DNA from: Gamarada debralockiae
Lineage: Eukaryota; Ascomycota; Leotiomycetes; Helotiales; Hyphodiscaceae
Direction: 5' to 3'
NCBI GenBank assembly: GCA_002803225.1
Contig: NXFV01001553.1
Location: 19,276-83,275 of the forward strand
DNA: 64,000 nucleotides
The stretch's first letter is position 1. Every line of letters starts with the position of its first letter. The translations under genes were made by a program, and so were the position numbers. Shown here piece by piece: positions 21,886 through 33,069 of this stretch. The notes under the pieces were generated by a model. The model did not search any database and was not told where the DNA came from. It saw only the letters and a program-made list of their open reading frames with translations.

Positions 21886-22727
21886 ATGCCTCGCGAAGAC
21901 ATCTTCTACCAGCCCCCTCCCGGCTAGAACAGCAGTCTCCCCCACGATCCCTTCAAATCCTTCGTAGTCTCAAGGCCAATTGGCTGGATCAGCACCACAA
22001 GTAAAGATGGCAAGGACAATCAAGCTCCATTCAGCCAATTCCAAAACGTCTTGTTTGACCCACCAACGATTCTTTTCGTTGGTAAGCTTACTCTTTTCCT
22101 CACTCTTTCGTACGCTGATGGGTATATAAGAAATCAATCCGTCTACAAAGAGCGCAGCAAAGATACAGTCATCAAGTGCATTGATACTAATGAGTTTGTG
22201 TGGAACATGGCCACGTAAGTACTTTCCACCATGCTGCGAAATGCCGATAATGATAGGAATTGATGGCAGGTACAATCTTCGCCATGAAGTATATGCCACG
22301 TCTCTGGAATCCTGGGACGACGGACTCCCCATCGCAGGCGTTCACAAGCTTCAAAGCAAAATCGTCAAACCTCCTCGAGTGGCGGAATCGCCAGTGCAGT
22401 TCGAGTGCAAAGTCCACTCGATCGTCCGTATAACTGGAGACAGCTTGGTTGGACACTCGGATATTTTCATTGGCAGAGTTGTGGGGATTCATGTTAAAGG
22501 GGAATATATTAATGGTCAAGGACCGTTTGATTTTCTGAACGCGTAAGTTTCGGTTCTAATCTTGGGTTGTGAGGATGGTTGGACTGATTGAGTTTTAAAG
22601 GTCGCCGCTTGCAAGGCTGGAATATAAGCAGTATACTGCTGAGAACAATGTTTTCGAAATGGAGACCCCTTTTATGCCGGTTGATCATGTTAGCCGGGGA
22701 GTGCTCAGTGGCATGATTACACGTTGA
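21886..22727 (+). pseudogene. Flavin reductase-like domain protein, broken
   Basis: From ATG 21886 the sequence follows the flavin-reductase-like (flavoredoxin/DUF447-type) family: MPREDIFYQPPPG, LPHDPFKSFVV, RPIGWIST, SVYKERSKDTV, NEFVWNMAT, ESPVQFECKV, GDSLVGHSD and GRVVGIHVKGEYI. These lie in about four exons. Good introns start at 22082 (donor GTAAGC), 22213 (GTAAGT, ending before GTACAATC at 22271) and 22542 (ending AAAG at 22600). An in-frame TAG at 21925-21927 stops the product after 13 residues, and the first intron joins exons whose phases do not match. Both lesions lie in the first 70 residues. Such proteins bind FMN and reduce flavin with NAD(P)H. The C-terminus to the TGA at 22725-22727 is otherwise well preserved. 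Confidence 0.7.
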
Positions 22728-22848
22728 ACAGATCTTTTCTAGATTCACTGGCACATATCAATACTTTCAACATTCACTAGCCTCAATTTCAGCATTATTA
22801 ATAAGCTTCCATTGAGTATTTTCTCCCTGCATCCATCATTATATCCAC

Positions 22849-25796
22849 CTAATGATTAACAGTAACAGTGAAATCAGCATTCAAAGCTGTGCCCACCGGG
22901 ACAGTGAACTCTCCCGTCTGGCTATTATGAGTCCACCCACCAACCCCCTTCCCATTCACGGAACAACCACTTGGGTTTCCACTCAGTCCCAAGAACGTAA
23001 CATTCGCTACATTAACCCCAGCATCATATCCATAAGTACCCTTGGCTGTAAACGTCTTGCCATCAAACGCGAACTTCACAAACGTAGTTCCCTTCTGCAC
23101 AATACTCACGCCATCATCAATATACAGTTCTCCCGACGCTGTGCCGTCTCTGCCGACTGGGACGACGATCTCGAAATCCTGTTTACGGAGATCAGTGGTC
23201 GTCATAGTGGAGGCGACACGCTGAGGAACTATGATACCGCCTCGATAGTGCAGGGGGATGGACTCGATGTCCACATCGTTGATTTCGATGGAGGCTCCGT
23301 GGCCTTGGACTGGTTCGTGGGTGTACCAGTCATAGAAGATATCTCTTGGAAGGTAGAGATCGACTGTGGTGGAGTCTTCCTCAACAACGGGACTGACGAG
23401 GATAGAGGGGCCGAAGAAATATTGCATCTCAAGGCCGAAGGTGTTTGTGTCATGAGGGTAGATGTAGAACATCGGGTTGACGAGAGGGGTGCCATCGACG
23501 GTCTGTTGGTACAGGGCCGTGTAGATGTAATCGAGGAGACGGTAGCGGATGTCGATGACTTTCCTCGCTGCTGCTGCCACGGTTGGCCATTGATAGAACT
23601 CTTGCGGGATATTGGGTGGGTAGCCATTATGGTCGCGGTAGAATGGAGAAAAGGCTCCAAGTGTAGCCCATCGAGCACAAAGCTGCTCCGTTGTGTTGTC
23701 TGCATACCCACAGACATCAGAACCAACCATGGGAATTTGGTAGATGGATCCAAATGCCAACATGGTTCGAATGGAGATTTGGTAGTGTGGCCAATCACTA
23801 ACGTTATCGCCAAGCCAGTGGCCGACCTTGGTACCCGCTCCAGCAAAGGTACTGCGAGTAATGATTATAGGTCGGTCACCTGGTCGACGATTCAACATGG
23901 CCCCATAGGAGGCAGTCGACATCACTATGCCCGTTAGCAGTCATTCAGTACCGAATGTAGGGGAAAACTTACTTGTTCCAAACAAATTGTGCGTATCGTA
24001 CATGGCAAGTCCGTTCTGGTGGATGACATCAGTGTTGACGGTATGGTTAGAGATTCCGCCGCCGGCAGCGTTGTCCGCGTATGTGTATGCAGCAGCGTTA
24101 TGGATAGCGTATTTGGGGTAAAGCAAGTCTCTTCCTGGGAGACCAAGCTCTTGGCCAGGAGCCTGTCTTTCGAAGACCTGTTCAACGTGGGATTGAGCCA
24201 CGGTAGCTGCGATCTCTCGTCTCTCCTTCATTCCAGTGCATGGGATCCCAGGAGGTTGGAAGTCACATGGCCATCCAGGAAGTGGTCTGGGGGGTGTGCG
24301 AACAGGTGGTGCTGGCGGAGGATATCCGACCGCTGCAGCGTAAGGATTGTCGCAAGGGAAGTTGCAGGGGAAGTTCGAGGGCTCGTTCATGTCGATCCAC
24401 AATCCATCAACATCGACTCCATTAGTGGGGTCAAAGAAAATTGAAAACTCGTTGTTCCAATAATTCTGAATGTCAGTGTTAAACCAATCTGGGAACACCG
24501 TTACTCCCGGCCATACAACACCAAGCCAAAATGAGCCATTGGATCTTTTGAGGAAGATATCGTCCGTTGCGCCTCGCTCGTAAGGTGGGTAAGGTTGGTA
24601 GGCAACAGCGGGATCGACCATAAGAATCTGGTGTTGATTGTTATCATGAAGATGGTGGTTAATATCTTGCATCATTGTAAGAGGGAATCGATCCGGGTCA
24701 AGCGTGAAGACCTAAAACATCGAAATCAGTACACCAGAAACCAAAACTTTTCAACCCACAACCTCACTCTTCTCAAATCCATATAATCGATATCCGTCCA
24801 CATTGTCTCCAACGGAATTTCGGCCTTCGAGTAGTTATAGATAACCTCAGCCACGGCAAAAGCATCCTGGTATCCATATCTGCAATTGTGGAATCCGAAT
24901 CCCCAGTAGGGCATCATTGCAGGCAAGCCAACAATCTCTGAATACTGCTGAGAGACAGCTATAGGTGTCGGCCCAGCTATGAAGTAGAAATCCAAGACTC
25001 CTCCAAGGGTATTGTATTCTAAGTACTGATGGCGCCCATCAGTGTTGTTGATCTTAACGTCCATTCCGTTCGAGTTGAGGAAGAATACTCCATGAGTGCC
25101 AGAAACCCTGTGCTCGAAATAAATGGGGTGGTTGCCATAAAGGTTGGCGCCGTAGGGGATGGCGTAGGCATCTTGAGACCAGAGCGTGCGGATGTAGTTC
25201 GTAGTGTTGAGACGCAGAGGGTCTGAATGCTCACCCAATCCATAAAGGTTCGGATTGTTTGGAAGATTGGTGCGAAGTCTTAGGTATTGGGACTCGAACA
25301 CGATGCTTGCAGCCGAAGTATCGAAGAGAACCTCTCCAGTACTCGATCTTGTGATTGAGAAGGAGAATGGAGATGCAGTGTAGTGGAATTGGATATTCGC
25401 ATTCTTGGAGGAGATACCGGAAGAGGCAGCTGGGCGGGGGAAGACGGATGCTGGGACTTGGTACACGCTGTTGGCCGCATCTTGGATCTTGACGTGGATA
25501 CGGTCATCTGTGATTATTTATCAGTAAGGGTCTAAGGGTTGAGATGAATTGAACGATTACTCACCCGTCTCGTACACAACAGAAAGCGTCAAGTCGGTCA
25601 AATCCGTTCCATAGACATTACACGCAGGACCAGCGAGGTTCAAGTCCGCGGTGAGGCTTGAAGATGTGGTCTTGACATTCGAAGCTTTATAGCCTGGGCA
25701 AGAAGCCAAAGGATCACTCGATGGAGCTCTCAGATCAATCGTGTGAGCTGAGACAGCTGTGGAGGCGAGGACCAACCAGGAGAGAATAGGAGCCAT
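22849..25796 (-). CDS. Secreted alpha-glucosidase, glycoside hydrolase family 31
   Basis: Four exons (25565-25796, 24768-25507, 23973-24711, 22849-23924) with introns of 57, 56 and 48 bases give 928 residues, normal for fungal extracellular GH31 maltases. A signal peptide ([17 protein letters not shown]) opens the protein. The catalytic nucleophile is the Asp of [10 protein letters not shown] near residue 431, and the acid/base Asp is in GHWLGDN near 610. [15 protein letters not shown] and TDIDYMD match the family. It should release glucose from maltose and malto-oligosaccharides outside the cell. The MFS transporter at 53.3 kb resembles alpha-glucoside/sugar permeases but is too distant to call a cluster. 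Possible CreA sites lie upstream. Confidence 0.95.
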
Positions 25797-26819
25797 GATG
25801 GCGAGCAGATTCGTCGTGAGTTTCCTTTTTTCATTTTTGGAAACACAAGCTACGCTTTAATACTTTTTTTTCTCTTCGGTATTCGCGGGGCAAGAGTTGC
25901 AGAGCAGCAACTATCCGCAAGCATGTAACCATGATTTCCTCAGATCATCATCTCAAGGGCGGGGCAATTGTTGTTGCCAAGACCCTATTTCTGCAAGGCC
26001 CAACGTCAACGGGCCTTTTATCCAGCCATTGATGCTGTTGATAGGCGTAATTAATGAGCTTCAAGGCGTATGACACCGAGATCACCGACTTTGCTAACAA
26101 GGTCTGCACTGTTAAAATACGTTTGCGGTTGTTAAGATTATAACGGCCCGACTTGGAGGGCGGGGTACCAGCAGATCGCCGCATGGGTATACCCCACATA
26201 GCCGTTTAAGCTGCATTGACCAATCACAACCTGAGCTCTCCTGGGTAACCTTCCAAAACCATCCTATCCCATTATCACGTGTAGATGTAAGAGTGGAGGA
26301 AAGTTTTCATCCTCGCTCGCTTCCAGCTACCAACAAGGGAAGAACTTATCCAGAATTAAAGCTCGTGCTTGCCTGAGGGCCGTGGGAACTGCCCATGACG
26401 ATGGTGCAACCCCTCATTCGCCACGGAGAACCTAGCAGAGGAAATTCGGTGGAATTTTGGGACGGACATTCCAGCCTCATGGTTCGCTCCGGCCGATTTC
26501 TCGCCGCATTATCAGCAGTAGCTCCATCCGATGTCAATCTTCGGTGATGGCGATATGCATCTCGTCGACGTCGAGGCAGTTCATGCTTCATTCTTTCGGA
26601 ACTTTCTAGCAATTCTACAGCTGCTGATATTCCAAAAAAACGGGGCAGATGGAGTGTAAAGCAAGTGGCACGTTGCATTTATTTCGTAAGACTAACTAGG
26701 GTATATACGGCACTCAGCAAAACAATCAGTAAGAAAAGCCACTCACAAAAGATCCAATCAAACCTCCAGCACATATCCCTCGCAAATACGACTCTCTATC
26801 TGATCAGTAAGCAATATCT
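25797..26819. promoter_or_regulatory. Upstream region of the alpha-glucosidase with GCGGGG elements
   Basis: The hexamer GCGGGG, which fits the CreA carbon-repression consensus SYGGRG, occurs at 25885-25890, 25959-25964 and 26160-26165, all upstream of the alpha-glucosidase on the opposite strand. Glucose repression of a maltase would make sense but is inference. The rest (26200-26819) holds no recognisable gene; a 110-codon open frame at 26346-26678 has no family features. Confidence 0.35.
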
Positions 26820-28477
26820 TCAAGCCCTCATACCTAAGATGGCAAGCCTTCCCACACTCTCCTCCCAACCAAACACCAGGTGCATTCTCATGAACATCAT
26901 TCTCTGCTCAAGCCATCTTGTCTCCTCATTAGTCATCTTCATAAGCTCTTTCACTGTTCGGCCTAGTAGTTGTTCCCAAGCCCGATCGCTCCAGAGTAAT
27001 TTGCCTGGTGCGATGCATCCGGTTTCATCGACGAGCATGCCGATGATTCTGGGGTTGAGGTAGAGCTTGAGCGGCTTGGAGCAGTTCTTGCAGGGAATTT
27101 CGAGCTTGTTTGCGTAGATGGGAACACCGCAACTAAGGTAGAGGAGAAAGGTCAGCAGGTTTAATTTCGAGAGGGATGAAGGGTTTGAACCATTCGTTAC
27201 ACATAAGCATATGCTGGCGATGAAATTTGACGAGAGACATGTCCATAATCGTGACATTGATGTGACCTGTGAACGAGCTACGAGGATCGATACGGACCCT
27301 ACGAATAGCGTATCTTTAGTAAAGCAGCAACCAGCAACAGGAGTAGACTTACCAGTCATCAATCTCAGCAAGTCTGAAAATAATCCGGTTCAATCCATGT
27401 TCAGCGCCATCAATCACATCCTCATTAAACACATCCTCCGGAAACTCCACACAAAGGCTCTCCTTCTTCGCCAAGCCGACAGCAAACTTCCTCAACCACC
27501 CAGCATCTGGGAAATCGGGATCAACATCCACCATAGTAGAATGCTGAATCCCCACGCTTCCCTGCCAAGAAAACATCTCAACCCTATGCCCGGGGTTCGA
27601 AATTAGCAGTATCGTCTTCCCAGGCTGCCAGTCGTTTGCCGACTCAATCATCTCGCCCCAAAGCGTCCATCTAATCTCCCCCGTATTATCGAACAGCTTG
27701 ACTTCAGCTAAATCGCTCTCGCCTCCTGTCTTCTTCGAGACCCGCTTCTTTGCTCCAATGCTCTTAACGCATACGAGTATCTTGGCTCCGACAACGCCAT
27801 CGTGTCCACCGCTTCCAAGATAGCTGTCGAGTGTCATGAGGCCTTGGAGAGGCTTGCCTTTGCGGTATTCGAGAGGTGTGCGGCAGAGGCTATCAGTCGC
27901 GCTGTTGGTGTGGATCATGACGTGGTCGGAGGTGACCCGACCGGGGAAGAGATTGGCGTAGACGACAACACCTGTGATTATGATTGAGTCTGGTTTTGTC
28001 GCATCGGAGATGAAGGCTGTCCAGATGGAAAGAAGCTGGCCGAGCTTGAGGGGATACTGGCTGCGAGAGAAGTAAAGCTTGATCTACGCCAGACGAAAGT
28101 GAGCATTTTGGAGAAGTGAGTTGTGAGGGACGGAAGCTGACCGAGATCGCAGCAGTATCATCCTTTACTATCAAATAATGCCAACCAGCCGCCTTTGGTT
28201 GCTTCTGGCTACTGCCATGGATGGTGCTGAGGTTGACAATTCTGCCAACAAAAGCAACGGCTTTGGGACCTGGAATCAACTTGTCGATTGTGCATTCTTC
28301 GTACTCGCGTTCCGGGTTCCACTTTCGTTTGAGAGGGTCAAGCGCATCTGCCAATTCCTCCTCGGTGAAGCCATCGCCTTGTTTGCTTGGTGAAGGCTGC
28401 TGGTCTTCCTCTTTCTCGGCTGAAGCAGGGACTTCTCTCCTGTAGAAAGATTGGATGCTGGGGTATGAGGGAGCCAT
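26820..28477 (-). CDS. OB-fold nucleic-acid-binding protein (RPA1/MEIOB-like)
   Basis: Four exons (28142-28477, 27353-28083, 27203-27298, 26820-27132) with introns of 58, 54 and 70 bases give 491 residues in consistent phase. For the second intron the acceptor ending at 27299 was chosen because an earlier AG would create a stop. An OB-fold-like core contains VGAKILVCVKSIG, LAEVKLFDNTGEIRWTLWG and WQPGKTILLISNPG. The C-terminus has a CKNC pair and NPRIIGMLVDETGCIAPGKL, as in RPA1-type C-terminal OB folds with a zinc ribbon. The N-terminal YPSIQSFYRR resembles a PIP-box-like or disordered tail. Related animal proteins (MEIOB, SHLD2) act in meiotic or break repair; the role here is inference. 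The second intron is 54 bases (27299-27352). Confidence 0.75.
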
Positions 28478-28862
28478 TTGGAGATATTCTCATCCGACAG
28501 TGGATGAAAGAGCTAAGTGCTACTTACCCGGAAACTTGGATGCGCGTTCCTAAATCTTGGAGTGGTTGATGAAGTGTATGGATGTAGATTGGGGGAAAAA
28601 GTTGCGGGGCCCACGTGGTTTAACGCGTCTAACCCACAACGTTTACGAATGAAGGTCAAGCATATAGAAATCACATCACAATGATCGAAGACAATTTTGA
28701 GAAGAGCAATTGCGCTTCTGCTATTGTATTGATCTAATGAAGGAATGCATGGCACTTATCGCCATGTGGTAGAACCTGATAAATCATCGCATCAACCCCA
28801 TCAATTCGTTTCCTATTAATTCCTCCCTCATATCCAGACGGATGAAAAGAACTGCATCACAT
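28478..28862. other. Intergenic spacer
   Basis: About 385 bases between the OB-fold gene start and the INO1 stop. It should contain the promoter of the OB-fold gene and the INO1 terminator. A GGGGCCCACGTGG stretch with a CACGTG core lies near 28606-28618. Confidence 0.35.
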
Positions 28863-30585
28863 TTAGAAAAGCTTGTGCTCCAAAGTCATGTCGTTCTCAG
28901 GCTCTAGACCAACGCATGCGCGGAAGATGTTGGTCAGCGCACCTCGCTGCTTAGCAAGAGCGTTGATGACTGGTGTTCCTGGTGGAGTCAAAGGAGCCTT
29001 AAGCATGTAGCTGAGGATGCTGAGCACGCTGTGGAAGTTCTTGAAACCCTTGGTGGCAACGCCGTCATTGGAGCGAGCCTTCCATTGGATACGAGTCATC
29101 ATCTCAGTGATGAGGACGAGATCGATGATCAATGGGGAAGCAAGAAGAGAGTCCTCGCAGACGTTGAATAGCCTGAGTTTGTTAGCGGAATGCAACAATG
29201 AAAATGTTGCGGACTTACGAGATAGTCTGATGCCCTCCCATGAAGATCTCCGCATAGTACTCATCCAAAGCACGCTTGTTGTCGCCAACGGCAGGCATGT
29301 ACTTGATGACAACTGTGTGATCAGGGTGTTCGCCCTTCTTGTAAAGCACAGTGTTGGCTTCAACCATGTCATCGACAACGTTGGACTTGGAGATTTCCTT
29401 GGAGCGGAACTGCTTCTGGGAGCTAAGGTTCTTTCCGTCATTGTTGCCAAGGTGGTTGTAGCTTGCAATGGAAGTGAGCTTGATACCGGCACTGATCAAG
29501 AAGTCGACGAGAGCGGACTTCATCTTAGTTTGGCCAGACTTGAAGTCATCACCGCCAATGAAGGCATTGTGCTTCTCGGCAAGCTGAATACAACCCGGGA
29601 CAAAGGTGTTCTGGGGAGAACCATTGATGAAAGGAGCGTTCTCGAGAATGCAAGCAACAGCGAAGACAGTGGATGGTGCAACCTCTTCATGACCGTTCTC
29701 AATAGCTTTCATGAGATTATCAGCGGTGTCATTGATGCCGGGAATGAGTTCAGCGAAACGTTCAGTGTTGGCGGTCCATTGGACGATGACCTTCTCCAAA
29801 CCATTCTTGGCCTTGAAATCCCTGATAATTGGTAAGTATGTGACATCTGCGGAGAGTGAGGTGTCAACTTACCGGATATCCTTGCGGATTTGCTCAACAT
29901 GCTCAAGGCAAGCCTTGCTTCCCTTGATGAGGTTGTCGGCACGGTCTTCCTGGTTGGCAGCGATGAAGTCGGGGTAGTAAATGCTAGGAAGAGGGGTCAT
30001 CTCAGCCATTTCTTTCTTGACTTGGGCCTTCAAGGTTGGCTCGAGCACTGCAGCTCGGTCCATAGCTTGAGCCAAGTTCATCTTGCTGATGTCCCAACCA
30101 CCAATGACAAGATCATTGGGGTGGACCATGGGCAAGACATCGTGGAATGGAATGTTGACATCCTTGGCAGTCTTTGCATTTGTGCCCAACTTCATGGTAG
30201 AACCCATGACGACGGAGCCATAGTAGTTAGCAGCACGAGGACCTTCGCGGGTATCCCAGACGAGGCCACGACGGTTAGCAAGGATACCAGCGGTGACAGT
30301 GGTACCGTTGTTTCCGCCCCATCCGACGAGCATCATACCAGTCTTGGGGACGTGGCGTTCGACCTTGAAGTCGTAGACAGTCTCCTTGGGAGTGGCGACA
30401 TACTTGCCTGCAGCAGTTTGAGTAACCGAAGTGGTACGATAGGTGTACTTGGAGTTGATTGTGCTGTCCGTATAGACGACGTTGGGGGAGTTGACAGTGA
30501 AGAGTTCCGTGTTTATGGGAGTTATGGCACCATTTCCGTTCGCAGAGCCGTTGCCGTTTGTGTAATCGTTGGCGTGAGGAGCCAT
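28863..30585 (-). CDS. INO1: Inositol-3-phosphate synthase
   Basis: Three exons (29873-30585, 29219-29821, 28863-29172) with introns of 51 and 46 bases encode 541 residues, close to yeast Ino1 (533). The NAD-binding GWGGNNGTT lies near residue 88. [26 protein letters not shown] and [11 protein letters not shown]...YNHLGNNDG segments mark the active site and the central domain. The C-terminal domain contains [11 protein letters not shown]. The enzyme converts glucose-6-phosphate to myo-inositol-3-phosphate in the cytosol, the first step of inositol synthesis. No lesion is seen. Confidence 0.97.
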
Positions 30586-32086
30586 GTTTTTCAGAGAGTA
30601 TTGAGGTTGATTGATAAAGCTTCTGTGTGAAGTTGAGTTGGTTGTTGTTTAGGGCAGGTGATTATCTGGTAAAGGGCGAGTCCGATGCCCCTGCGGCAGA
30701 AGAGCAACGGGCTCCTGCGAACGGATGGTGCGATCTGTTGAAGATAGTCAGCTAAATGTTCTGGACATCCTGCTGTGCCGGAGATGGTTGTTGAAAGTCG
30801 AGTGTGCTATCTGGCACTGTGGGAAGACTTACGAGTTGAGAAGATTGGAAAACGTCTTGACGACTGGGGTGATCACGCTCAAGGCGCGATCTGACTGTTT
30901 GGGTGAAGTTTGGGTGAAGTAAAGCTGATTTGATTGTAGGGTTGTAGGTCTGATCTGATTGTAGGTGTTCTGTTGTTGTTGTGAAGAAGAATAAGAAGAG
31001 CAAGAGAGGAAAGGAACTTTTAAGGGAAGTCCGGATGAAAAAGTAGCGATTACCTTAATCGGGCCCCCACTCACATCTGCAGGTCATCATCGGGGCATTA
31101 GCACTTTCTCTATCCGTAAGATTGTGAAGCGCGGTGCATAAAACGGCCATCGTGGCTTCCTCCTATTGATGGCGTTTCTGCGATGATGCGATACCGGTGC
31201 GTACTGTAGATATCGATGGCGTGGTTCATGAAGATCGGCCTGATTGACGCGTGGGATTTAGGCTCATGATAAACCGAGGACCTGCATTAATAAGAATGCA
31301 CGAGGTCATGCGACACCTCCAAAGGCTTTTTCTTCCTAATTATTAGGGATTCCTGTTATCAATTGCTTCAATTGCTATTAAACATCTTCACCTTTCTTCT
31401 ACTGCCCAATAACACAACAAGAAACTAAAACAACCGCACATGCAAGTCAATGTCTTCTACTGACTTGTCGCTTTCACATGCTCGAAGTTCTCGAATTGTT
31501 TCAATCAGCGGCATGCATGCTACTAGTTTTAATTCATATCACTATTTTCATAGATCTGAAATTACAAGGAATCAATTGATATTCTTAATCCATGTGGGAG
31601 AGTACCTTATTCTGGAGACACTTCAATAAGCTGCTTCAATGCTCGAAATGGCGGACGACCGCGTAAGTCATGCTGTCATTAAATATTGGCGGCCCAGGCA
31701 ACGGCATCCACGAGGAAAGTGCAGTTCTTTCCAAGCAAAACGTACTTCTTGTGAATAAGTAGGGAAAGCAACCTGGGAAGGAAGGATGGAGAAGAACCAT
31801 GGTCACGTGATAGATATATAGTTGATGTCTTGCGACTTCGTAACCACACTCTGTTTTTGCTTTGGATGCAATTCGATGCTCTGGTTCCTGTACAAATACT
31901 CTGCGAATCATTTGGCTACCGGGTACGTGGATCGGTACAGAAACGTGACTGGTAGCCTGAACCTCCCACAAACACAGACTAGCCTGCCCATTGCTAAATC
32001 AAAGTCGCAATGACTGAACTCTATCTTCTAGTCGTGCTGCACGTCCGTCTTGACATTAAGGACGGCCTAGGAACCCCTCTTTCCTT
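30586..32086. other. INO1 upstream region and gene-free stretch
   Basis: It contains the INO1 promoter and leader (about 30586-31100). The remainder shows only short open frames. I see nothing assignable. Confidence 0.45.
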
Positions 32087-33069
32087 ATGTTCAACTTCTC
32101 TTCTTCCCTTTTTGGATTATGTGATCCAAAGACACATTTTTCATTCTCTGTTCCTTGGTCGAGTTTTGTCGAGGGACCTGCTTCAACCATCCTGAGCCCT
32201 TCACAGGCAAAGGCGGCCCCTCACCCAACTCCAGCCCCGGAGATTGAGCTTCTGCGGCGAGATGAAGTTGGAAATTTAGTCGCGCCAGACAATACTTGCG
32301 CCTACTTTTTTCGGGATTATTTGTAAATGCTCATAAGAGCCTTGGTGGATGGTCATGCCAGATACAATTCAGGTAATCCTTACGGTTGCGATGCCACAAT
32401 ACACACTTATATACTGTTTACCACAACTCCTGGTGCCAATGAATACATTGGTTGTTACTAACCATCGCCTATTCTGATGTGCAGCGCCCTTCAGGCCCTA
32501 TTCCGTAGGCGTGTTCGCCGGACATCATGTGACAGCACATGTCAGGCGGAGCCCCTCACGCTGAAGTGGTAAGCAAAAGGTCATCATTTTATGAAATCGT
32601 ACTAATATCAATGGTTTACAACCGTACAGAAACCTCAACACCATACTGCAATTACATTCACATAGAAGGTGTCAATGTTCAAGACTATTTCTGCGATTCT
32701 GAATACACTTAATATCAAGCACCAACGAACTTCTATGGAGAGACTGATGGACCTACTTTCACAAGCTTGATATTGTAGTTCACAGCTGGCCAGACCCAGA
32801 TCAGCTTGACGAGCAATAAAAGGAGCGACGGTACAACAACTATGCCGCCGGGCTCATCCACGACCGCATCTTCGACAGGGACTTCGATGGCTACAACCAT
32901 GTCATCCACAACGAAATCCTCTGCCACATCACATGTTCTACGCGGAACCATGAAAGACAAACTGTTGGGCATTTTCGTTGGATTCGCGTTTGTGTTTGTG
33001 ATGTATCTTTATGATTCGTTACAACTACCAAATTATGCTTCAATGGAGCTCCGACGAAGAGATAGGTAG
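32087..33069 (+). pseudogene. Cys-rich, Ser/Thr-rich single-pass membrane protein relic
   Basis: Scattered segments in frames 1 and 2 resemble fungal orphan surface proteins. They are a proline-rich start ending in LLRRDE and DNTCAYF, a segment YGCDATIHTYILFTTTPGA, then NRTETSTPYCNYIHIEG...DYFCDSEYT. After these come a Ser/Thr-rich stalk (SSTTASSTGTSMATTMSSTT) and one membrane helix (LLGIFVGFAFVFVMYLY) with a basic tail ending at 33069. Stops lie in frame after DYL (32324-32326), after IGCY, after CDSEYT and before FTAGQ. The order suggests ectodomain, stalk, membrane anchor, but the gene cannot be read through, so I call it a relic. The family has no known function. Confidence 0.4.

Noticed and set aside
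22852..23937. Long plus-strand open frame (361 codons)
   Set aside because: It is the antisense shadow of the GH31 alpha-glucosidase, whose spliced product is certain.
29017..30630. Two long plus-strand open frames (272 and 246 codons)
   Set aside because: Both lie antisense to inositol-3-phosphate synthase and have no family features.
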